From assembly GCA_936432065.2 (NCBI GenBank), contig OW386291.2, positions 107,201,823 through 107,265,822 of the forward strand: 64,000 bases of DNA. The letters are read 5' to 3'. Positions 22,531 through 34,375 of this stretch are shown here, piece after piece. Position 1 is the first letter of the stretch, and every line of letters starts with the position of its first letter. The notes beneath the pieces were generated by a model. That model did no database searches, was not told the origin of the DNA, and saw only the letters and a program-made list of their open reading frames with translations. The position numbers and the translations under genes were made by a program. The DNA is from Rutpela maculata. Taxonomy: Eukaryota > Arthropoda > Insecta > Coleoptera > Cerambycidae.

Positions 22531-23211
22531 ATAAAAATTTACCAAAGCAGAATTTTTTGCAAAGGCTCATTTTTAACCAAAACAGAAAGTATTGATTATT
22601 TTTTTTACGCTTTTGAAATAATTTTTAATTTGTTTTTTTCTTGTTTCCAAATTGGGTCTATTATGGCTAATAAATGACGTGACGTTGCTTAAATAATACA
22701 TAGCAAGCAAGAAAATATACTTATTTATATTTTTAAATAAAATATTATTTTTCTACGACTCACGGTGGGCCATTTCCAGGGGGGTTGTTTTTGAGGATAT
22801 GATGAAAGATAAATATTATTTTAAAATTCTGAAACTTTGTTGGACATGATGATATTAAATTCGCTAATTCGTAAAAAAAATCTAAGCAATAAAGGGTTGG
22901 ATTTGAGAAGATTGAGAAATAAATATACTTTAAAAAGCTCGTTAAAAAGATTGTAAAAAAGTTTCAAAAAATTGTCTTGCCAATGTTTTAATTTTTTAGC
23001 ATAACTTAATTTGAAATCATTCAAAACATTGCAAGGATTGCAAGACCTTTCCGTTGATTTTTTAAATCTTGTTGCTGCAAAATTTTCTTCACATTGGTAG
23101 AAATTGATATATCCTCATGGATTTTGCCTCCTTCTCCTCGCTCAGCCAAACTTTGAAAAGTTCCCTCCGGGAAATAACACATATCTAAAAAACGCAATAA
23201 AAAAGTGAGGT
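22531..23211. other. No gene recognised
   Basis: AT-rich; no coding or structural feature is supported. Confidence 0.4.
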
Positions 23212-23388
23212 GAGGTACGGTACCGGTTTCAGTGACTGGACCTAGATGGGCGAAGTTAATCACGCCGGGCGAATCTATCACTTGGATTGGTGACCGTATC
23301 TTATCTCGCCGTCCTGGTTAAGTGGTAGAGTAGCATTAGCTAAACCTCTCCAGGACGTTAATATAAATAAGGCATTAAAAAAAAAAAA
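23212..23388 (+). mobile_element. SINE with 5S rRNA-like head, copy 2
   Basis: GGCGAAGTTAATCACGCCGG, then GCG, then ACTTGGATTGGTGACCG (about 23,249-23,294) matches the 3' half of 5S rRNA: the A-box, intermediate and C-box region. A ~80-bp body and an A(12) tail ending at 23,388 follow. It shares the design of the copy at 13,668 but its body is different and shorter. No target duplication was found, so its boundaries are approximate. Confidence 0.65.
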
Positions 23389-24669
23389 TCAGCTGCAACT
23401 CTCTGCATCCAAATTTACTTTAATTTGGTGAAGTATAAAATGACATAAAATGGATAAATTGATAGTTCCTGATTGGTGTCCTAGGTTGGAATATTGATTA
23501 TCATTATTCGTCAATTGTTAAAGTCGTGGATAAAAAAAAAGTAACATTGTTTTACTGTAGGTATATATAGCCGGATCCACGAGTCGTAGAAATAATTTCG
23601 AATGAAACCCATGCATAAAGTGACTTTTTTCACTCGTGGAATTGCTCTTATAACATAAATTACTGTTCTTATATTTAATACATGTTTTATTTGTATTATG
23701 ACAATTTGGCAGCTGACAGCTGTCAAAATTGATGAAAACTGTCAAAATAAACATGAAAAATTTTAAAGGAACATGAGTATGTACAATTTAAAAAAAAATG
23801 TATACTGTGTCTAACTGAATTGACAGTTACAGAAATTGGCAGCAGTCATTAGCGATAAAATTGTTTTTTTTATAAAAATATTTTAAAGACGAGTCAGCAA
23901 ATACGAATTATAATGGGAGTTGCTCCTTCACCTAATGAAAGCGTTTATGCAGAGAAGTTCATTTGATTAGGTTATTCTTGAGGTAAAAAATGTATACGGT
24001 ACAGTTTTCTAAAGTTTAAATCCTTCTCTATACGATGGTGTTAATTTTGTTCAGGTGAGAAATGTGTAACTCGCATTTTCCAGCTCTTAAATTCACTAAT
24101 TTTTATTTTCAATATTGATGAATTTTGAATTATTGTAAAACTACGTAAATTTTTAATGCAAAAGAAAATTTAAACACATGAAAATGTAATAAATTTTCTT
24201 AAGCTTGTGAATTCTGAAGAATGTGTAACAATTATCTAAAAAGCTCAGAATATCGGCGAAAAGTATAATGCTTCCACTAGTTTATTTTGTTTTCGTTTCA
24301 TCTGAGTTTAGTAATCTTTTTAGACTAACCAAACAAAAGTGTTTATGTTTACGAATCTGTTACAATTATTTTAGTTTCTCTTTTATCGTATTAAGATATA
24401 TTTCACCGTGTTCTACAGTTAAGGAATTTTCCTGGTAAAAATTGACAAAGAGAAAAATCTTTGACCTTCGATCTCAGGGTATTTTTATTGCAGATTTGTT
24501 GGTGGGTAGATTGCTAAGGAACGAGATTTCGGTACAGAATTTATCGATAAAATTACCAGCACTTACGATATTGCTTCTGAAAAAATATATGGGAGACTTT
24601 AATAAAATAGTCGTATGTAATATCACTAGTGCTTAAAATTTTATCGAAAATTTTTTCGAAAGCGTGTTG
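23389..24669. other. No gene recognised
   Basis: AT-rich. A palindromic TGACAGCTGTCA is at about 23,714, followed by CTGTCAAA. Such sites are frequent near insect promoters, but no transcript can be proposed. Confidence 0.4.
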
Positions 24670-24789
24670 CCTGGTAATGTAAAGAGTGCAAATTGACAGT
24701 TTATTATCTGATTAAATCCCGACCGCTTTAGCGGGAGGGATTTAATCTTTGATAATAAACTGCCAATTTGCACGAGTTATATTAACTAG
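24670..24789. repeat. Hairpin of about 120 bp
   Basis: GTGCAAATTGACAGTTTATT pairs with AATAAACTGCCAATTTGCAC. GATTAAATCCC/GGGATTTAATC closes onto a CCGCTTTAGCGG tip (24,723-24,734). The outer bases TAATGTAAAG/GTTATATTA also pair loosely. Short bulges only. Confidence 0.8.
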
Positions 24790-26144
24790 GGGCAACTTAG
24801 CTTGAGAAAAAATATTTAGATAAAATTTAAAGCACGAGTGGTATTTGTGGAGAATATTTCACGAATAAATAATTCATTAAGTATATCTTCAATATTATGT
24901 TCAGTAATTAATTGCCTTCAGACGTTTCCTTGTTGCTTTTTAGAGATTACTCACCTTTATCTTCAATTTCATCATTTACGTCACATAAAAATGCATTTCC
25001 AAAGCGACTCATCTAATAAAAAATAAAGTAGGTTTAAATTTTGACAATCAAGAAAAACAATATACGTTAAACCATAGGTACTGTAACTTATAAGACTAGT
25101 CATCACAACAAAGCACGCTTCGACCAATCACATTACGGGTGAAATCACACAAATTGCATATTACCAATCTATCCCTATTACGTTCCAAGGCTGCCGGCTC
25201 AGATGACATGGTACCGCCATCTATTAACGTTAGCTTAACTTAGTTACTAGCCTAAACAGTAAATTGAATTATTATATTACAGTGTTTATTAATATATATT
25301 TATGTATTTAATCCTTGTTTCTAATTTGAGAAGTTTGATAGTTAAGTTAAGGTTTACTTGTTTAAGTAGAGAGACTTTAAGTACAACGAATTATAATGTA
25401 TATAGTGATACTGCAGAGTATTGATTTTCCAAATAAGTGTTAGCTGCTTTGTAATGATTGATGAATTACCATAAGTAAGTACCTACATTTGTGTATTTAT
25501 CATGAAATAACTGATTTGTCTGCTTCGTAGATATTTATATTTAATTTTAGTTGGGAAAATTATTTTGTAATTACGTTAGGTATTAAGCCATTGAAAGCTG
25601 TGTACCTATAACTTGTCCCGAGCATTGGCTTTTTAGGTTATTAATACAATACTACAATTTACAATTTACGTTAACAATTAGTAATAAGCTAGAGAAGATA
25701 TTTATAGATAACATTTAAAAGCACGATTTGTCCTATTTGCTGAAAACATGTTACGACACAAAACGTCAAAAAATTTTCGCAATATTTGCCGCTGCAGTGA
25801 CCTAAAAAATTAGAGCGATAAATTTTGCATGTTGGTCCTGTCAAAAGCAGATCTAGCTTGAATTACCACTAATAATGACGTTTGATTGGTGCAATGTTGT
25901 GAAAAAACGGGCTCTCATTGGCTATAGCGTTAATGAGTGAAATAATCTGTACTATTCACTTAAAATTACCCACAGAATCCAGAATATAGCTATGAATGTG
26001 AATCCACTTTTAAGCTAGAAGTACTCTTCGTGATGTAATAAATTGTAATTTCAATTAAAATGTTTTCTGAAATTTCATCCCCCCCTTTAATTTCTACATT
26101 TCGACGTACTTTACTTAGGTATTTGCTTTTTATTAATTAACTTT
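24790..26144. other. No gene recognised
   Basis: AT-rich with scattered TAGGTACCTA-type motifs; no coding support. Confidence 0.4.
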
Positions 26145-26148
26145 TAAA

Positions 26149-26352
26149 CACACACACACACACACCAAACATAGTAGGCAGTCCAACGTCAAGGCTGTCC
26201 GGAAAAAGGTTACGCATTAAAAAAAAAAAAACACAGACAACATCTACTACCCACCGACATTGTCAGTGTCGGAACTGGGGATCGAACTCAGTACATGATA
26301 GACAGAGTAACTAAGCGTGCTCGCCACCAACATGCTTTAGTAGCTGTGCTAC
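26149..26352 (-). mobile_element. tRNA-derived SINE
   Basis: Read on the minus strand, a tRNA-like head carries a D-arm/A-box-like TGGCGAGCACGCTTAG (near 26,310-26,325) and a B-box GAGTTCGATCC (26,279-26,289), about 35 bp apart. A T-rich run and a body ending in a (GT)n tail (26,149-26,165) follow. There is no cloverleaf intact enough for a functional tRNA. The 5' end near 26,352 is approximate. Confidence 0.6.
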
Positions 26353-26370
26353 CATGCATGAAACAATAAG

Positions 26371-27368
26371 TAGCTATTGTTAATCTATATTATTTTACGC
26401 AATATTCAACAACTATTTACATTGTGAAGTTTTTAAATCGCCGGATATTGGCGAAACGCTATTAAAGCAATGTTTGCATTCGCATAATTTATTCGAGATT
26501 TTCAAAATTCCTATATATGTTCTTAGAGATTTCCACGGTTGTCAGTATATAAATTACTAGGTTCTCGGGTGGAATCACACAGAATCAGGTTTCGGCTCCT
26601 GTTTTGGAACCATTTTAATGCGAAAAAAAAAAAAAAAAAAGAAAGAAGGAAAATTTGTAAAACTGTTACGGTTTGGTCCGAGGCGAGGGGTAACTTACGC
26701 GAAAACTGAGGAACGAAATATCGCACCTCATATTCTCTATATATTACCTTGGATTGTCCCAGATCGCCCATCGATTACATCGGATAGCCTTTAGATTGCC
26801 CCGGATCGTCCTTTGATCGCCCTGGATCGCCTCGGTAAGGGACGAAAAACGCCTCTCGGTTTGGTCCGACTTCGGGTTCTCAATGTACCTACTACCCAGG
26901 TCGAACCATTTTAAGTTCTTAGGACTGGTACGATTCTGGGGCCTCAATCTGCCTATTCCCAGGGTAGAACCGTGGTCCGTCTATAAGGCCTCAATCTGCC
27001 TACTTCTTATAGTACGGGAGCCAGTGTTTTTTTGAAAGATCTGCTTAAAATCGATTTCTTATTTTTTTTGTTATACCTATTTAGATTATGTTTTCACAAA
27101 ATTGATTCCTATAGTTGCACCAACGGTGCAATGCCCGACATGACTGTTTTGGCTTCTGCCAAAGATGTATTCCTTCGAATGGCCGGCAGCATAAGTTTCT
27201 CAACAATTTTAACTAATAAACTACTGGCAAAAATAATTTCAGCTTTAAACACGAAGTGATTTTGTTTTGTGGGTAAGTTACATTAATACGATCGAAAAAA
27301 AAAAAAAAATTTAAACGGATATAGCAAGTCGCTTGCTGCCGTACTATGAGAGAGAACCGCACCGCTGG
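26371..27368. other. GC-richer stretch with degenerate short repeats
   Basis: Positions 26,745-26,840 hold repeated GGAT-GCC blocks (GGATTGTCCC, AGATCGCCC, GGATCGTCC, GATCGCCC, GGATCGCC) of about 12-14 bp. CGGTTTGGTCCGA (26,671; 26,859) and CCTCAATCTGCCTA (26,941; 26,992) each occur twice. This is probably a decayed repeat. A 75-codon frame at 27,032 has no known domain. Confidence 0.45.
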
Positions 27369-27373
27369 CGCTG
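27369..27373. repeat. Left target duplication of the Transib-like element
   Basis: CGCTG at 27,369-27,373 is repeated at 28,284-28,288. Confidence 0.8.
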
Positions 27374-28283
27374 CACAGTGGCACGAATCGTGATTTTTTC
27401 GTTCAAAATTATCTAGAGCACTTGTTTCGCAACCGATTGGCATAATTTTTTTTAAAGATACGCGTTATTTAATTTACAAAAAACGTAAGAGAGCGAATTT
27501 TTAAATTATGCTAGACAAAATTATTAAGCTTAGCCAAAATGACCATTTTTTATTTAAAACTTACAAAAAAAAACTTTTTTCTTATCCAATTTATATAAAT
27601 CTTGTTACTCGGGGGGTTTTTATTAAGGTTTACGCCGAGAAGTTTTGAATATTTCTGATAAGTAATTTTAAGTTAAAATAGACTAAATTTTTAAGTTCCA
27701 GGAAAAAATTCAAGATGGTGACTTCAATATGGCGGCAATAAGATAAGATAATTCTTAGGAATAGCCTACTTAGTTTAATGCATTTAATTTATATTTTAAG
27801 TCAGTTTTATCATCTTATTGTCGCCATATTGGATCCGCAATCTTGAATTTCTCCCTGGAACTTAAAATTTAGTCTATTTTAATTTAAAAGTACTTATCAG
27901 AAATATTCAAAACTTCTCGGCATAAACTTAAACATCATTTTTTAGCATTTTATAGCCGCCATTGATTCCGCCATCTTGCAGGGTGGTTTATGACAATTTG
28001 AACATCAGATTCGTAATCAGCGACTTCAAGAACCCCCGTGTAAAAAGATTTATGTAAATTGGATAAGAAAAAGTTTTTTTTTGTAGGTTTTATTAAGATT
28101 TAAATAAAAAATGTCCATTTTGGCTAAGCTCAATAATTTTTGTTTGCATAATTAAAAAATCAGCTCTCTTACGTTTTTTGGAAATTAAATAACGAGTATT
28201 TAAAAAAATATATATCCCAATTGGTTGCGAAACAAACACTCTAGAAAATTCTGAATGAAAAAATCACGATTCGTGCCACTGTG
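27374..28283. mobile_element. Transib-like non-autonomous inverted-repeat element, 910 bp
   Basis: The left end CACAGTGGCACGAATCGTGA is matched at the right end by TCACGATTCGTGCCACTGTG with no mismatch. The inverted similarity continues inward with mismatches for about 360 bp on the left and, with a ~110-bp extra block, up to about 490 bp on the right. A perfect 5-bp duplication, CGCTG, flanks it. The terminal CACAGTG equals the consensus heptamer of V(D)J recombination signals. Transib transposons are known for CAC(A/T)(A/G)TG ends and 5-bp GC-rich duplications. Assignment to Transib is inference from ends plus duplication; no transposase is present. Confidence 0.85.
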
Positions 28284-28288
28284 CGCTG

Positions 28289-28847
28289 ACGAATGACGCT
28301 ACTGCATTTTAAAACCAGTAAAGTGAAAATGAAATTTTTGTCATATTTGTTCAATAAAAGATTCAAAGGTGTTAACGGTATTAGTTCAAACGTACTAAAA
28401 AATAGTGTTCATTTCACAATTGAACCATTAACTTTTCGAATGAATGTAATAAACAATGATGTATTAAATATAAAGGTTTTCTGCACTATTATTTGAAAAA
28501 TAATCATTTACTTAGTGCGTTTTGGTTCATTACAATAATTAAAATAAAATCATTATTTATTACAGTTGCTCAACTTCATTCACGGGACGTTTTGTAATAA
28601 TAATTCGTACTTGTATTTACATGCGCATTAACTGTGTGTAATTCAGCAATTTTAAGTTTTTATTTCACGTTTTACTTAGCTTTAAAGTCACCAGGCAGAA
28701 AATGAGCGTTCTACTCATAATTTTAAAATTATCCAAGTCCGCATTTTTTATGCCAGCATGCAGTAATAATGTAATGACATAGATTTCAAATAGGAGAGTT
28801 AACTTAAAAAAAAATAATTATGGAAAACGATAGTGAATTAATATCGC
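28289..28847. other. No gene recognised
   Basis: AT-rich spacer between two inverted-repeat elements; the 67-codon frame has no known domain. Confidence 0.4.
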
Positions 28848-28850
28848 TTA
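28848..28850. repeat. Left target duplication of FB2 (TTA)
   Basis: TTA at 28,848-28,850 is repeated at 31,607-31,609. Confidence 0.75.
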
Positions 28851-31606
28851 TAGTAGGAGAGCTGGCAAACATTATGGTGAACGATAATATTCAAAATTTT
28901 CACTGATGGCAGTCCATTCTTTGGTCTTTGGGTATGTCAAAACCGATCGTCTGCCGTTTCAAAGTGGAAGCATTAACTTGGGGGGTGTATTCAAAAAGGG
29001 AGTGATTTTAGGTTTTAGTGAACCATATCGTTCAAGGAAAATTTTTGCAGGGGTGACTAATATAGTTAGTCTAGACGGCATTTCTACCTAGGCAGATGAT
29101 TTTCCTGGTAGCACTATCAGAGCAGACGCAACTCAAAATGGCAAAAATCACATTTCGGTGAACTATATTGTTCAAAAATAATTTTCGCGTCCTTCGATTT
29201 GTCTACTTATTGTTTAATAAATAACGAATCGGCAGACAAAAAAATCGGTAGCATCGCCCTAGCAGACGCTGTCAAAGTGACAGATCCGGTTTTGATGAAC
29301 GACATTTATCAAGAAAAATTATGTAAGGAATGATAGATACAACTCAAGATTACATTCTCGCCCGGGCAGACGATTTTTCCGTAGCTATGTGTATGGCAGA
29401 CGCCCGTCAAAGTGGCAAAAATCACGTTTCGGTGAACTATAACGATCGAAAATAATTTTTGCGTCTTTTGATTCGTCTATCTATGGTACAATAAATAACG
29501 AATCGGCAGACGAAAAAATCGGTAGCATTTTCCTAGCAAACGCTGTCAAAGTGAAAAATTTTAATTTTTTTTTCTTATATAAATAGGTTTAGAATGTTGC
29601 GACGAAATTTTAAGTTTGAAAAACAAAATTCTGTCAGCATGTCTGTCTGTAACCTTTTTTGTGCGCACAATTACTCTGGAACTGTTTAACATATTGACTT
29701 ATAGTGTATCTATGTACTGTAACGAGATCTGGAACTAGATTATATTTTAACTTATTTTGTCGAAGGGTTGGGGGCAAATAAGGTTAAATAGGCAAAGCAA
29801 ATAAGTAAGAGTTAATAAAATTGGGATTTAGTGTATGTACGAGAAACCAAGGTCTTAAAAATTTGTTGGCATGAGCCATCCCCACCCTATTATTCAAATG
29901 GTCCAAGCCACTGCCGCTGCCCAACCCCATATTAAATGGGCTAAAGAAAAAAAAATTGTGATCAAATGTGTGTACAAGAAGCAAAACTATCAAAACATTT
30001 TGCTATCGACCACCGCCACGGCCACCCCGTTACTTTCGTCCCATCATCAAATTACCCTCTTTGATGGTATGTAGAAATAGTGATTCCTTAGACAACAGTT
30101 TTCAAACAAAGAATTCCTCTGCATACAAAAAATCGGTGACAGTTCGTTATATTTCCTGTGTGAATAAAACAGAAACAAAAATCTGACTTTAAACAATAGA
30201 TTTATTACTTCTATACAAATAAAAAAATAACATAACAAAAAGCCTAGAAAACATTATTTTCAGAACATAATAATCTAAAAGTAACAAATAATACGTATAG
30301 CCATAAGAATATCAATCTATCATATACGGCTATACTGTAAGGAACATACAAATGACTTATTGATGACAGTAACTTATATTACAAAAAGGAAGATTAAATA
30401 CGATATCACGAGCAACTTACAACTTAAATATTAATTTAAAAAATCAACATCCTTACTTAACAAAAAACTTAAACTCTGATATATAAAAATGCCTAGATAC
30501 CTGCATGGTAGTATCACAATATGGTAACATCGCAATAAACAAATAAATATTTAAAAAGTAATAAAAAGGTGGTCTTTCTCTAACTCGCTACCTACAGATT
30601 GCTTTTGCTCCTGTACCACAGAAACTAATTATGGGATCCAAGGGGAATTCATATTTAAAGTGTCCCAAAATCGATGGACCCTTCGGGATATTAAATATAT
30701 TTCCATCCCGATAGTTTGAAGTATCAAATTTCTCTCGGTTATCTATTATAAAGTCATAAAAGTCAACAGTTCCAGAGTAATTGTGCGCACAAAAAAGGTT
30801 ACAGACAGACCTACAGACAGATTTTTGTTGTTCAAACTTAAAATTTCGTCGCAACATTCTAAACCTATTTATATAAGAAAAAAAAAATTAAAATTTTTCA
30901 CTTTGACAGCGTTTGCTAGGAAAATGCTGCCGATTTTTTCCTCTGCCGATTCGTTATTCATTGTACCATAGATAGACGAATCGAAAGACGCAAAAATTAT
31001 TTTCGATCGTTATAGTTCACCGAAACGTGATTTTTGCCACTTTGACAGACGTCTGCCATACACATAGCTACAGAAAAAATCATCTGCCCGGGCGAGAATG
31101 TAATCTTGAGTTTTTGTATCTATCATTCCTTACATAATTTTTCTTGATAAATGTCGTTCATCAAAACCGGATCTGTCACTTTGACAGCGTCTGCTAGAGC
31201 GATGCTACCGATTTTTTCTCCTGCCGATTCGTTATTTGTTAAACCATAAGTAGACAAATCGAAGGACGCGAAAATTATTTTCGAACAATATAGTTCACCG
31301 AAATGTGATTTTTTGCCATTTTGAGTTGCGTTTGCTATGATAATGCTACCAGAAAAATCGTCTGCCTAGGTAGAAATGCCGTCTAGACTAACTATATTAT
31401 TCACTCCTGCAAAAATTTTTCTTGAACAATATGGTTCACTAAAAACCTAAAATCACTCCTTTTTGAATTCACCCCCCAAGTTAATGCTTCCACTTTGAAA
31501 CGGCAGACGATCGGTTTTGACATACCCAAAGGCCAAAGAATGGACTGCCATCAGTGAAAATTTTGAATATTATCGTTCACCATCATGTTTGCCAGCTCTC
31601 CTACTA
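28851..31606. mobile_element. FB2: long-armed foldback element, 2,756 bp
   Basis: The left end TAGTAGGAGAGCTGGCAAAC is mirrored by GTTTGCCAGCTCTCCTACTA at the right end. The arms are about 840 bp (28,851-29,690 and 30,768-31,606) and separated by a 1,077-bp loop. The outer arm is made of units of about 138 bp. Paired GCAGAC motifs occur at about 29,091/29,122, 29,231/29,261, 29,365/29,395 and 29,505/29,537, and the right arm mirrors them. The innermost part of both arms is ACTTCCAC-family sequence. Duplication (TTA), ends (TAG...CTA), arm length, unit length and GCAGACG core all agree with FB1. No transposase frame is present. Confidence 0.88.
29595..30105 (-). repeat. ACTTCCAC-family sequence inside FB2
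   Basis: Reverse-oriented and diverged. AATAGGTTTAGAATGT at 29,583, TGTCTGTCTGTAAC, TGTGCGCAC, TCGAAGGGTTGGGGG and finally GTGATTCCTTAGACAACAG near 30,091 follow the family order. Part of it (to about 29,690) lies in the left arm and the rest in the loop. The right arm carries the matching ~100 bp inverted (30,768-30,868). Confidence 0.7.
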
Positions 31607-31609
31607 TTA

Positions 31610-32451
31610 TAGTAACGGAATAATGTCATATGAATGGATTTCGTTTATTTTGGGCAATTTAATAGTAAATGCATCACTGAAAAGTTTCTATATTATGCGG
31701 GGGCTTGCTAATTTATGGGGGGCGGATACCACCCTTTCCTGGCAAATGAAAAAAAATTAAAAATATTGATGATGAAGAACAATCAAATTTAGAGAAAAAA
31801 GGTTCTATGAAACTTTTCGTATCAATTGATAGTCTTTAAGTCATAACGACTTGAAAATTGCCATTTTATCTTAAAAAAAAAACTTGTTTCAAAACGATTT
31901 ACGTCGAATAACTCGAAAAGTATTACATATAGCGAAAAAGCGCTAGAGACATAAAGCTACTAAATTGGGGATAAATTTAATTTTTTTTTCAATTAGTCTC
32001 AGAGATTTGGAAGCATAAAGATGGCGTCCAAATTTTTATGATACGAAGTATTTATTTTAAATGTTAAATATCTCAGAGACTATGTTGCTAACGTCAAAAA
32101 TGCTAGCGACCAAAATAAAAGAATATTAATTAAGCTTTTAAATGATAATTGCACTATTTCTGTATAGAGAAAACAAAGAAGTTCTGACAGAAGGAATGTG
32201 TTTCTTCACTTTGACAATATAATAATATGGTCCAAAAAGTGTGTTTTTTAGTTTTAACACCAATTTTCAGTTTTTTTTATCGCATAATGTACTCACTCAG
32301 ACGTTGTATTTTAAGATATTCTGAAAAATGACGAAGGAGCGCTTTCGCCATTTCTTAGAATATGGACGCGTGTAGCGAAGGATTGGGTACTATTTTATTA
32401 AGTATGAATATAAAATAAAATAACTAAAATGTAACTAAAAATTATAAAAAT
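31610..32451. other. No gene recognised
   Basis: AT-rich; no coding or structural feature is supported. Confidence 0.4.
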
Positions 32452-32672
32452 AGAATTAAATGTGAAAAAGGAAACTTTTTAAAACAAGCTTTTATTATTT
32501 TTTAGGTGTACTAAAACGAAAAAAATAGAAAAAAAATTGATTGTCTTAAAAGCTTGTCGCGCGAATAGAAAAAAAATATGACAAGCTTTCAAGACAATTA
32601 ATTTTATCTTTTTAGTACACCTGAATAATAATAAAAGCTTGTTTTTAAAAAGTTTTTTTTACATTTAATTCT
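32452..32672. repeat. Hairpin of about 221 bp
   Basis: The outer arms AGAATTAAATGTGA/ACATTTAATTCT, then AACAAGCTTTTATTATT/AATAATAATAAAAGCTTGTT, then TTAGGTGTACTAAAA/TTTTTAGTACACCT, then TTGATTGTCTT/AAGACAATTAA and AAGCTTGTC/GACAAGCTT pair in order around a loop at about 32,559-32,579. Half of one arm recurs at 868-905, so it is a dispersed palindromic repeat. Confidence 0.8.
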
Positions 32673-34170
32673 TTCGAATGTGCAACCCCCTTCCGGTCAG
32701 TCTTGGCTTTAGATTTGGGGTTGTCTAATATGTGTGGCGTCTTTGTACGTTTAATGTAGAGATATTTGACATAAACTACATAAATACTACATCTTTCGAA
32801 CAAAGCATATATCCACTTATTATGAGTTTTAGGTATTTAAAAATATATATTTTTATTATCTTTATGAGATACGTAGGATTATCATAATTGATAACTGATA
32901 TTCTAAATTAATCGCTTCCTATAGTGTCTATTTATATTCACGAAAATATATCATTAAACTTTTGAATTACTATACTAGACTATTGTACATACTAAATATT
33001 AGAAGAAATAAACAAATATATAAATGACATTCCTTGCAACGAAACTTGATATTTTTTCAGTGTGATATATAGTAAAAGTTGCAAGATTCGTACGTTTTTA
33101 TGAAATACGAGTCATCATCCGATATCATGATACAAATAAACAAGATAGCAAATAACCCTGGTGTAAATTAGTAGATTACTCCTTACAGGGGAACTGTATA
33201 CGATTCTTCCCGCGAATTTTAAATGGCTTGATTAAGACTGACATAATTTTACGTAAAAAATAATTATATTTTCTCAGCAATTCAAATTCAATCGTAACTT
33301 CTAAATATTATCTAGATACTTTCATCATTTGGCTCAAGAGATATAATAATTCGGTGATAATTATTGTGGTTAGGCCGATGCCATGCATAACGACGATGTA
33401 AGCAAGTAGACCATCAGCAAATCTATTATTTGACTACAGTGTGTATTACTGTGTACAACTTATCCTGTTTAAATATTCATTCATGAATATTAACATTGAT
33501 ATCTCCTGCTCCAGCATTAAAATTTTCTGGCTTCAGTTTTTGACATCCTTCTAAGAAACTGCTTGACAGATGGATCACAATTCATAAATAACATTTAGGT
33601 CTATCCAGAAAAATGAAATTTCAACACACACTTGCCGTTTTCTTTAATAACTGTTTCACATAAACAGATCATATCCTGGTATGTAGGGAGATAAGATAAT
33701 AGAACAAGAACATTAAAGGAAAAAAAACAGCAATAGCCAATACGGACCCCAAAATATTATGTGAGAGACTGAAAATACGAAAAGAGAAAAGACCTAAAGG
33801 AAATAACATTATACAATATCTGGAATATCTAATATCTATCTACTACAACACACAAACTTCCAGAAGAAATACCTCGAGGAAATAGAAAAACAACCGACAT
33901 AATAACTGAACATTCATTAGTTCAGAAATTAAAACTGCACGAACAAGTATAAAAAGGTGACGGCCACAGATAAATAACATCGGACGAGGAACATAAACGA
34001 AAAACTAAAAGAGGCATTGAAAGAATAAGAGAGGCGGAGAGAGACCACAAGAAGAACAAATGCAGAGTATTTTTCGAAACCATAAAAGCCCCTCCAAACT
34101 AAATCTAAACTAATCTAAAAAATATGGAATAAACAACAATACACTCATGAGAAGATACGTACCACCAAAC
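32673..34170. other. No gene recognised
   Basis: Positions 32,680-32,745 (ATGTGCAACCCCCTTCCGG, GGGGTTGTCTAATATGTGTG) resemble 40,320-40,385. Positions 33,960-34,080 are purine-rich and may be LINE-derived. No domain is recognised. Confidence 0.4.
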
Positions 34171-34375
34171 AAACAACAATTGAGATGATCGTGAACAAAC
34201 TAGGAAAGTACCAAACACACTGAGAAAAATACCAAGGAAAAAAATAAATACCATAAAGAAATCGTAATGATATATGCTTTGCAGGAATCAGAAACGGTCT
34301 AAACAGAAGACTCAGGAGAAGATGAACTCTAGAAGCAAAAACACAAAAGGAGGAGTATAAATACTCCATATCACG
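34171..34375 (+). repeat. Diverged direct repeat, copy 1
   Basis: AACAACAAT-GAGA-GATC-TGAACAAACTAGGAAAG runs in parallel with 35,330-35,540 over about 200 bp, with many substitutions. Both are purine-rich and look like fragments of a retroelement ORF1 or gag, but no motif confirms this. Confidence 0.55.

Noticed and set aside
26149..26352. Functional tRNA gene
   Set aside because: The stems do not close into a cloverleaf, and a SINE body with (GT)n tail follows.
26621..26640. Poly-A tract as a retroposon tail
   Set aside because: No retroposon body or target duplication could be matched to it.
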